Shown in pieces: positions 1-4,822 of a stretch of DNA of 5,872 nt. The notes below the pieces were generated by a model. The model did no database searches. It saw only the letters and a list, made by a program, of their open reading frames with translations, and was not told where the DNA came from. The stretch lies in the NCBI GenBank assembly GCA_030150085.1, contig JASLGJ010000407.1, positions 1-5,872 of the forward strand, given 5' to 3'. Every line of letters begins with the position of its first letter. Within the stretch, counting starts at the first letter, position 1. The DNA comes from Candidatus Elarobacter sp. Its GTDB lineage: Bacteria; Vulcanimicrobiota; Vulcanimicrobiia; Vulcanimicrobiales; Vulcanimicrobiaceae. Made by a program: the position numbers and the translations under genes.

Positions 1-3000
1 CAGCGCCGCCCCGCGCGGCCCAGCAGCACGCGCACCGCGGCGTCGAGCTGCGGGTCGTCACCGCGCTCGGCCGCGCCGGGCGGGTTCTCGACCCGCACGT
101 CGACCGGGCGCGGGTGCAGCTCCATGTCGGTCCCGTCCTGGGTCAGCACGCGCGTGCTGGGCAGGCGCAGGGTCGAGCCGTCGGCGAGCGTGGTCTCGCT
201 GGTGAAGATGATCCAGCCCGCGGTCGGCACGCCGACCACCTTGCCCGCGCCCAGCCGGCGGTAGCCCTCGGCCATGTTCTCGCCGTCGGAGAGCGTGTGC
301 TCGTTGGTGACGAGCACGGTCGGGCGGTCGAGCGCGCGCTGCCCGAGCGACGTGCGCTCGGGCGGGTCGAAGCCGAAGCGCGAGACGAAGCGGAGGTACT
401 CGCGCCGGGTGATGACGTCGAGCGCGTAGGGGTCGACGAAGCCGCCGTTGTTGTTGCGGATGTCGACCACCACGCCCGCCCGGCCGCGGTTCTGCACGTC
501 GAGGTCCTGGTAGAACTGGGCCAGCGAGTCGGGCCCCATGTCGTAGAGGTGCACGTAGCCCAGCCGTCCCCCGCTGATGCGCTCGACGTACGCGCGCCGG
601 CTCGACACCCAGGCCCGGTAGAGCAGGTTCTTCTCGCTCGGGCGGTCGATCGGCAGCACCGGCACGGTCTTGTTCGCGAAGCGCAGCTCGGTGCGCTTGC
701 CGATGCGGTTGGCGAGCAGCGCGTCGAGGTCGGTGCGGCGGTCGAGCGGCGTGCCGTCGACCTCCAGCAGCTCGTCGCCGGCGGCGATCCGCCCGGCCAG
801 CGCGGCCGGACCGAGCGGCACGACCTCCGCGACGCGCAAGCGGCCCGTGCGCGCGTACTCCGCGGCGTCCCAGCGCACCCCGATCCGGCCGACGGTGTAC
901 TGCGGCGCGCCGGGCACGGTGGGGCCGTAGATGCCCAGGTGCGAGGAGTTCAGCTCGCCCAGCATCAGCGAGACGACGCGCCGGAACTCCTCGGGCGTGC
1001 GCGCGGCGAGCGCGTGCGGCTCGTAGGTGCGGCGCACGGCCTGCCAGTCGGCGCCGTGGAACTTCGGGTCGGCGTACCAGCGCTCGAGCAGCGACCAGGC
1101 CTGGCGGAACAGGAGCGGCTCGTCGCGCGCGAAGTCGGCGTCCAGCTCGGCGCTCAAGGGGAGCGCGCGGGGCGGCTTCTCGCCGTCGACCGGGACGGTG
1201 AACGCGCGCCCGGCGTCGAGGTAGAACACCGTCTGGCCGTCGGGCGAGACCGCCAGCGCGCTCTTGCGGCTGGGCGTGCTGGTGAGCTGGTGCGCGACCG
1301 CGTCGTCCTTGGCCGTGTCGTCGATCGAGAACGCGTAGAGATTTTCTTGGCCGGCGGCGGTGGCGACGAGCACGAGCTGCTTGCCGTCGGGCGTGACGTG
1401 CACGCGCGAGACGTCCAGCCCGGTCGGCAGGAACGTCACCCGCTCGCGGATGCCGTCGAACACGATCCGCGTCTCGCGCTTGCGCGCCGCGGGCGCGGCC
1501 GGCGCAGGCGAGGGCGACGGGGAGGGAGCGCCGCTGGCGCGGGGCGCGGCGCTGGGCGGCGCGGTCGGGATCGCGCGCGAGGGCAGCTCGGGAAACAGCT
1601 CGCGGAAGGCGTCCTCGCGGAACTTCGGCGCGCGCGGGATCAGGTCGACCTGCGCGACGGCGCCGTTCTCGGTGCGCTGCGAGGTGACGACGAACAGGCG
1701 CGTGCCGTCGGGCGCCCAGGCCAGCGGGCCGCCGTTGGCGTTCGAGAGCGTGGTGACGGCGTGGCTCTCGCCGCCGCTCGGGCGCACCACGCGCGCGTTG
1801 GCGAAGCCGCTGCGCTCGTTGTCGACGTAGGCGATCCAGTCGCCGGCAGGCGAGAACGCGATGTCGTCCCGGTCGCCGAAGGGGCGGCGGTCGAGCACGC
1901 CGCGCGCGATCACCCGGTCGGCGCGGCTCGCGACGTCGAGCGCGTGCAGCTCGCGCCCGTCGCGCACGAAGGCCAGCGTGGCGCCGTCGGGCGACCAGTG
2001 CGGGTAGTCGTCGTGATGGCCGGGCGGGGTGACGATCCGCTCGCCGGCCGCGTCGCCAGCGGCGCCGAAGTCGTAGGTCGCGACGGCCTGCTCGGTGCCG
2101 CGGTCGACCACGTACGCCAGCCGCCGGCTGCCGGGCGCCCAGACCGGGTCGGCATACGCCGCGCCCGCCCGCGTCGTGACCGGCTGCGCCTCGCCGCCTT
2201 CTTTCGCGCCGGCGGCGAACACCCGCCCGCGCGCGACGAAGGCCAGCTTCTTGCCGTCGGGCGCGAGGTCGAGCCCGGAGAAGCGGCTGGTCTGGGTGAG
2301 GTGCTGCGGCTCGGCGCGCGAGGGCAGCCCGCGCGGCGCGATCGCCAGGCGCTTGGTCTCGCCGCTGGCCGTGTCGCAGGTCCAGATCCCGAACTCGCGC
2401 TCGAACGCGATGACCCGCCCGTCGCGCGAGATGGTCGGCCAGAGCACGCGCTCGCGCCCGCTCAGCGCGCTCAGCTTGCGCACCCGCCCCTCGCCGCGGG
2501 CGTAGAGCTGGTCGCCGCCGTCGCGGTCGGAGACGAAGTACAGCGTGTGCCCGTCGGGCGACCACATCGGCCAGCGGTCCTTGGCCGCGCCGTCGGTCAC
2601 CGCTTCGTAGCGGCGCGCGGCGAGGTCTTCGACGACGATGCTGCTCTGGTCCATGTGGCTGTGGCCGCGCCGCCACCACTGCGCGAACCCGTTGCGCGAG
2701 AACGCGATCCGCCCGCCGTCGGGCGAGGGGGCGGCATCGCGCTCGTCGACGTAGCGCTCGTCGAGCACCGGCATCGGCGTCCCGCCGTCCACGCCGACGC
2801 GGTAGACGCTGGCCGCCGAGCTGATGTTGCGCGCGTTGCTCGAGAAGTAGAGCGCGCGCGAGTCGGGCGACCACGCTTCGAGCGTCAGCCCGGCGTCGTC
2901 GTGGGTCAGCCGGCGCACCTCCCCGCCGTCGAGCGTGATGACGTAGACCCCGACCGCGCCGGCCCGGGTCGAGACGTACGCGAGGCGCTTGCCGTCGGGC

Positions 3001-3251
3001 GAGAACAGCGGCCGCGCCGCCGTGCCGCCCACGTCGGCCAGCAGCCGCGCCGTGCCGCCCCCGGACGGCACGCTCCACACGTCGCCGCCCTCGACGAAGG
3101 CGATCTCGGCGTGGTCGGGCGAAATCGACGGCTCGGCGAACGACGGCGCGGGCACCGGCGGCGCGGCGTCCTGAGCGAGCACCGCAAAGGGCAGCCCTGC
3201 AAGAACGAACGCCACCAGCGACGCGATGGAGAGCACGCGACGGAGGAGCAT
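1..3251 (-). CDS. Secreted tricorn-like S41 peptidase, C-terminus cut by window edge
   Basis: This gene encodes a large serine protease of the tricorn/S41 family that probably degrades peptides outside the cytoplasm. The frame is open from the ATG at 3251 to the window edge, giving 1083 residues. Residues 1-26 form a Sec-type signal peptide: MLLRR, a hydrophobic stretch, then VLA before Q27. Residues 40-690 carry about eleven propeller-strand signatures of the SPDG type (near 84, 128, 176, 231, 330, 419, 467, 513, 619 and 669), as in TolB/WD40-like propellers. A Pro/Ser/Ala-rich linker at 561-590 interrupts them. The core follows: an SSH motif with H771, a PDZ-like segment at about 785-865, NNNGG at 933-937, the nucleophile S988 in LSDGE, and E1044 in TDMEL. 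The spacing H771-S988-E1044 (217 and 56) closely matches archaeal tricorn (H746, S965, E1023; 219 and 58), as I recall that numbering. Family length is about 1070-1100 residues, so only a few residues are probably missing. Archaeal tricorn is cytosolic; this one appears exported. The ribosome binding site is weak (AGCAGG four bases before ATG). Confidence 0.95.
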   Translation of the reverse strand, partial: MLLRRVLSIASLVAFVLAGLPFAVLAQDAAPPVPAPSFAEPSISPDHAEIAFVEGGDVWSVPSGGGTARLLADVGGTAARPLFSPDGKRLAYVSTRAGAVGVYVITLDGGEVRRLTHDDAGLTLEAWSPDSRALYFSSNARNISSAASVYRVGVDGGTPMPVLDERYVDERDAAPSPDGGRIAFSRNGFAQWWRRGHSHMDQSSIVVEDLAARRYEAVTDGAAKDRWPMWSPDGHTLYFVSDRDGGDQLYARGEGRVRKLSALSGRERVLWPTISRDGRVIAFEREFGIWTCDTASGETKRLAIAPRGLPSRAEPQHLTQTSRFSGLDLAPDGKKLAFVARGRVFAAGAKEGGEAQPVTTRAGAAYADPVWAPGSRRLAYVVDRGTEQAVATYDFGAAGDAAGERIVTPPGHHDDYPHWSPDGATLAFVRDGRELHALDVASRADRVIARGVLDRRPFGDRDDIAFSPAGDWIAYVDNERSGFANARVVRPSGGESHAVTTLSNANGGPLAWAPDGTRLFVVTSQRTENGAVAQVDLIPRAPKFREDAFRELFPELPSRAIPTAPPSAAPRASGAPSPSPSPAPAAPAARKRETRIVFDGIRERVTFLPTGLDVSRVHVTPDGKQLVLVATAAGQENLYAFSIDDTAKDDAVAHQLTSTPSRKSALAVSPDGQTVFYLDAGRAFTVPVDGEKPPRALPLSAELDADFARDEPLLFRQAWSLLERWYADPKFHGADWQAVRRTYEPHALAARTPEEFRRVVSLMLGELNSSHLGIYGPTVPGAPQYTVGRIGVRWDAAEYARTGRLRVAEVVPLGPAALAGRIAAGDELLEVDGTPLDRRTDLDALLANRIGKRTELRFANKTVPVLPIDRPSEKNLLYRAWVSSRRAYVERISGGRLGYVHLYDMGPDSLAQFYQDLDVQNRGRAGVVVDIRNNNGGFVDPYALDVITRREYLRFVSRFGFDPPERTSLGQRALDRPTVLVTNEHTLSDGENMAEGYRRLGAGKVVGVPTAGWIIFTSETTLADGSTLRLPSTRVLTQDGTDMELHPRPVDVRVENPPGAAERGDDPQLDAAVRVLLGRAGRR

Positions 3252-3284
3252 CGCGCCTGCTTCGCACCCGAAGCCCAGGCGCCT

Positions 3285-3309
3285 CCGTATTCTTACCGAG
3301 TCAATACGG
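3285..3309. promoter_or_regulatory. Perfect 7+7 dyad, possible operator in divergent intergenic region
   Basis: CCGTATT at 3285-3291 and AATACGG at 3303-3309 are perfect inverted repeats with an 11-base centre. This is the most AT-rich spot between the divergent protease and small-peptide genes. It lies 33-58 bases upstream of the protease ATG and 115 bases upstream of the peptide ATG. The 25-base size and symmetry suit a dimeric transcription factor. On the minus strand the right arm overlaps TTGACT, which resembles a -35 box, but no -10 box lies at proper spacing. No regulator gene is nearby to assign. A transcript hairpin with an 11-base loop is the alternative. Confidence 0.4.
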
Positions 3310-3347
3310 CCGGACGCGCCGCTACCGAAGGATCGAGCCCGTCCGGC
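3309..3347. repeat. Inverted repeat GCCGGAC / GTCCGGC with flanking GGCGCC copies
   Basis: GCCGGAC at 3309-3315 pairs perfectly with GTCCGGC at 3341-3347, leaving a 25-base loop. It abuts and shares one base with the AT-rich dyad to its left. The palindromic string GGCGCCT also occurs at 3278-3284 and again at 3345-3351, so several alternative foldings exist. It could be a leader RNA structure of the plus-strand small gene or part of a regulator binding region. In DNA this GC-rich, short GC inverted repeats also arise by chance. Confidence 0.3.
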
Positions 3348-3408
3348 GCCTGCGGGCATACCCAGCACCGAACGAGAAACCCCGTCGGGCGCGCGGGATC
3401 GCGTGCAG

Positions 3409-3417
3409 AAGGGTGAT
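3409..3417 (+). promoter_or_regulatory. Ribosome binding site of the small peptide gene
   Basis: AAGGGTGAT ends seven bases before the ATG at 3425 and matches the Shine-Dalgarno consensus AAGGAGGTGAT except for a two-base gap. It is the best ribosome binding site in the window, and it is a main reason for calling the 47-codon frame a real gene. An in-frame GTG lies inside this motif at 3413 and would give 51 residues, but starting there would leave no binding site upstream. I therefore prefer the ATG. Confidence 0.65.
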
Positions 3418-3424
3418 AGCAACC

Positions 3425-3568
3425 ATGCCGCCGACCGAACTGTTCGACGAACTCGACTTGCGCGAAGAAGCCACTCGCGGGCCCGCGCCGGACGCGTGCT
3501 CCGAGTCCACCATCGTATCGCAGTCCTGCCTGCAGACCAAACGCTGCTCCCAGCCCTGCTGCCTGTGA
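3425..3568 (+). CDS. Small Cys-rich RiPP precursor, lanthipeptide-like (47 aa)
   Basis: This unusual short gene encodes 47 residues that divide into two parts. The N-terminal 24 residues are acidic, with no Cys, and contain ELFDELDLREE (residues 5-15). Its F-D-E-L-D-L resembles the FNLD/FDLD box that class I lanthipeptide dehydratases (LanB) recognise. The C-terminal part, residues 25-47, has Cys at 25, 35, 41, 45 and 46, Ser at 26, 28, 32, 34 and 42, Thr at 29 and 38, and ends CCL. Such a tail suits dehydration of Ser/Thr and thioether ring closure by Cys. There is no signal peptide, as expected for a leader-guided RiPP exported by an ABC transporter. Support for coding comes from the strong ribosome binding site, about 85% G/C at third positions, and hairpins right after the TGA. 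No LanB, LanC, LanM or transporter gene is in the window. Alternatives are another RiPP class, or an unmodified cysteine-rich metal-binding or regulatory peptide. Confidence 0.72.
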   Translation: MPPTELFDELDLREEATRGPAPDACSESTIVSQSCLQTKRCSQPCCL

Positions 3569-3571
3569 CGG

Positions 3572-3588
3572 GCGGGCGCTCGGCCCGC
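3572..3588 (+). terminator. GC hairpin three bases after the small-peptide stop
   Basis: GCGGGC (3572-3577) and GCCCGC (3583-3588) form a perfect six-pair stem with the five-base loop GCTCG. It starts three bases after the TGA of the precursor gene. No T-run follows, so termination on its own is doubtful. It may attenuate transcription or protect the mRNA 3' end. Confidence 0.4.
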
Positions 3589-3601
3589 ACCTGAACCACC
3601 A

Positions 3602-3629
3602 CCGAGGCGTCTCGCGCGAGGCGCCTCGG
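3602..3629. terminator. Strong GC hairpin between convergent genes
   Basis: CCGAGGCG (3602-3609) and CGCCTCGG (3622-3629) form a perfect eight-pair stem. It is extended inward by a T-G wobble and a CTC/GAG stem closing a GCGC loop. It lies between the plus-strand peptide gene (stop 3568) and the minus-strand DUF4430-like gene (stop 3642), where a bidirectional terminator is expected. The plus side is followed by pyrimidine-rich CTCGTCTCTCC rather than a clean T-run. I call it a likely but non-canonical terminator. Confidence 0.55.
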
Positions 3630-3641
3630 CTCGTCTCTCCG

Positions 3642-4022
3642 CTAGAAACCGGGGTGCGTCGCCTGCTTGCGGCCGCTCGCGACGGGCACGTACTCCCACA
3701 CGATGCGCTCGCCGCCGCGCAGCACGTACGCGTCGGGACCGACCGGCGGCTCCTCGCCGTCGACGAGATACACCCAATGGTGCCCCGTCTCGGGGCTCTG
3801 CTCGACGCCGCCGATCGCGGTGACGTAGAGAGCCGGACCCTCGCCCTGCGCGCGCGGCGCGAGGCGCGGCTGGAGCGTGCGCGCGTCGAGCACGTCCCAC
3901 ACCGTCGCGATGCCCACCGCGACGCGCACCGGGCCGTCCTCCTGGCGCGGCGGGTCGTGGAAGCCATCGCCCCAGTTCACGACGTGCTCGACGGTGGCGA
4001 CCTCGGCGGGCGAAGCGCTCAT
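3642..4022 (-). CDS. DUF4430-like (transcobalamin C-terminal-like) small protein
   Basis: The 126-residue product looks like one DUF4430 domain, the fold of the transcobalamin C-terminal domain. It has an N-terminal strand (VEHVVNWGDG, 11-20), a central VWDVLDA segment (41-47) followed by LYVTAIGGVEQ (65-75), and the characteristic HHWVYLVDGEEP (81-92). It ends with GPDAYVLRGGERIVWEY (95-111), matching the family pattern of W-x-Y-x-V-N/D-G-E and then a dG-D/E-x-V-x-W-x-Y end. Its ligand is unknown; cobalamin binding cannot be claimed. Many DUF4430 proteins are exported or surface-anchored, but no signal peptide, lipobox or membrane segment is visible here. The ATG at 4022 is chosen because the domain begins ten residues later and the upstream extension is Arg/Pro-rich. 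A TTG at 4094 overlapping the toxin stop is a possible earlier start. It follows the toxin by 68 bases and may be co-transcribed with it. Confidence 0.75.
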   Translation of the reverse strand: MSASPAEVATVEHVVNWGDGFHDPPRQEDGPVRVAVGIATVWDVLDARTLQPRLAPRAQGEGPALYVTAIGGVEQSPETGHHWVYLVDGEEPPVGPDAYVLRGGERIVWEYVPVASGRKQATHPGF

Positions 4023-4090
4023 CGCGCGGCATTTCGCCGCAGCGCGAAGCACTCCGCCGCCAGTGCCAGATCGCGGCCGAGGGCGCGGAG

Positions 4091-4516
4091 TCAATGCGAC
4101 CGCGACGGCCGGTCGTTCACGCTTCTGACGTTGAGCCTCGAATCCGGCCGCTCGAGCGCAAATGCGGTGATGTCGTCGGGATCGCTGGTCAGGATGATCG
4201 AACCCGGGTACCGTGCGGCGGTCGCGACCACGATCGCATCGACGGTGGCATGCGCCTTGCGCGTTCGATAGCGCATCACGCCGGCGTCGACGGCGATTTC
4301 GAGCGTGGTGGTGAGAACGGTGTCGTTCGGGCGTACGGCTCGATGGATGTTCGGCGCGAGGCCGTGCGCCGTACTGGTCTCGGCGAAGACGGGCGCCGGA
4401 ACGCCGATGACCATTCCGCGCTCAGTCGCTCGCTTCGCCCAAGCGAGCGCACGGACATCCCTCTCTGCGATCGCGGAGACCGCGCCGCTATCGAGGATCA
4501 GGCGCGTTTCGGCCAT
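4091..4516 (-). CDS. vapC: PIN-domain toxin, VapC type
   Basis: This is a 141-residue PIN-domain protein, the size and layout of VapC toxins, which are Mg2+-dependent ribonucleases that usually cleave tRNA or rRNA. All four acidic residues expected of the active site are visible: D9 in LILDSGA, E46 in VFAETS, D93 in ATVDAIVVATA and D112 in TSDPDDI. The ATG at 4516 places D9 at the usual position close to the N-terminus; the frame stays open to 4627, but that part only mirrors the antitoxin gene. The start overlaps the antitoxin's 3' end by 19 bases, which implies translational coupling. Third codon positions carry more A and T than in the protease and DUF1501 genes, in line with acquisition by transfer. 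The exact RNA target cannot be read from the sequence. Confidence 0.88.
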   Translation of the reverse strand: MAETRLILDSGAVSAIAERDVRALAWAKRATERGMVIGVPAPVFAETSTAHGLAPNIHRAVRPNDTVLTTTLEIAVDAGVMRYRTRKAHATVDAIVVATAARYPGSIILTSDPDDITAFALERPDSRLNVRSVNDRPSRSH

Positions 4517-4716
4517 TCCGCGTCCACTTCGGCGAGAAGCTCGGGCGGGATGACGATGCCTTCCTGCGCGAGGAAACGGTCGAGGCGGACCGCCTGCAAG
4601 CGCAGGAGCGCCGCGTCGTTGATCCACTCCGACAGAGAGCTGCCGCCCGCTTCCGCTCTCACCTCGGATACGACGTCAGCATCCAGGCGCAACGAGACGT
4701 TCTCTTTCAGACCCAT
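4498..4716 (-). CDS. vapB: Ribbon-helix-helix antitoxin, VapB type
   Basis: This 72-residue protein is the probable antitoxin of the following PIN toxin. Residues 4-11 (KENVSLRL) have the alternating pattern of a ribbon-helix-helix DNA-binding strand. Two helices follow: DADVVSEVRAEAG (12-24), then SLSEWINDAALLRLQAVRLDRFLAQ (27-51), which holds the S-L-S-E-W-I-N-D-A element typical of the CopG/RHH class. The acidic and hydrophobic tail IPPELLAEVDAEWPK (56-70) would wrap the toxin active-site groove. The stop codon lies inside the toxin gene (19-base overlap), with antitoxin first, the usual order. Such antitoxins repress their own operon together with the toxin. Only a poor ribosome binding site (GAG about eight bases upstream) is visible before the ATG at 4716. 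Confidence 0.85.
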   Translation of the reverse strand: MGLKENVSLRLDADVVSEVRAEAGGSSLSEWINDAALLRLQAVRLDRFLAQEGIVIPPELLAEVDAEWPKRA

Positions 4717-4741
4717 GCGCCGACTCTACCACGAGGATATT

Positions 4742-4765
4742 GCCAAATCACGGCTGGTTTGTGGC
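4742..4765. promoter_or_regulatory. Imperfect palindrome upstream of vapB, possible autoregulatory operator
   Basis: GCCA at 4742-4745 and TGGC at 4762-4765 bound a 24-base imperfect dyad with 7 of 12 Watson-Crick pairs plus one wobble. It lies 25 bases upstream of the antitoxin ATG, in the 106-base gap after the DUF1501 gene. Ribbon-helix-helix antitoxins generally bind palindromes in this position. The symmetry is weak, and no convincing -35/-10 pair was found with it. Confidence 0.22.
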
Positions 4766-4822
4766 GAGCCGTCTACCTAACTCGGCGTTGGCAGGAAGGC
4801 GGCGACCGGCGACAGCTGCGGA

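Noticed and set aside
58..3267. A 1069-codon minus-strand frame overlapping the protease in another phase
   Set aside because: Extremely Arg/Ala-rich with no motif. The frame starting at 3251 holds all family signatures and stays open to the edge.
3299..3304. TTGACT on the minus strand as a -35 box for the protease
   Set aside because: The hexamer 17 bases downstream is CGCCTG, not a -10 box, and neighbouring spacings are no better.
3278..3351. tRNA-like 74-base block with a GGCGCC acceptor-like stem and a T-loop-like ATCGAGC
   Set aside because: The D-loop lacks GG, position 8 is not T, the T-stem has a mismatch, acceptor pair 7-66 fails and no anticodon stem forms. It is better seen as overlapping inverted repeats.
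114..3416. A 1100-codon open frame on the plus strand antisense to the protease
   Set aside because: It mirrors the protease's GC-rich codons, has an Arg/Ala/Val/Gly-rich composition without domains, and the opposite strand carries an intact tricorn-type catalytic set and signal peptide.
4023..4094. TTG start at 4094 for the DUF4430-like gene
   Set aside because: The added 24 residues are Arg/Pro/Gly-rich with no signal peptide or ribosome binding site. It is kept as an alternative only.
4517..4627. Upstream extension of the toxin gene to a start at 4627
   Set aside because: It is an Arg/Pro-rich shadow of the antitoxin gene; the ATG at 4516 puts the PIN aspartate at residue 9 as usual.
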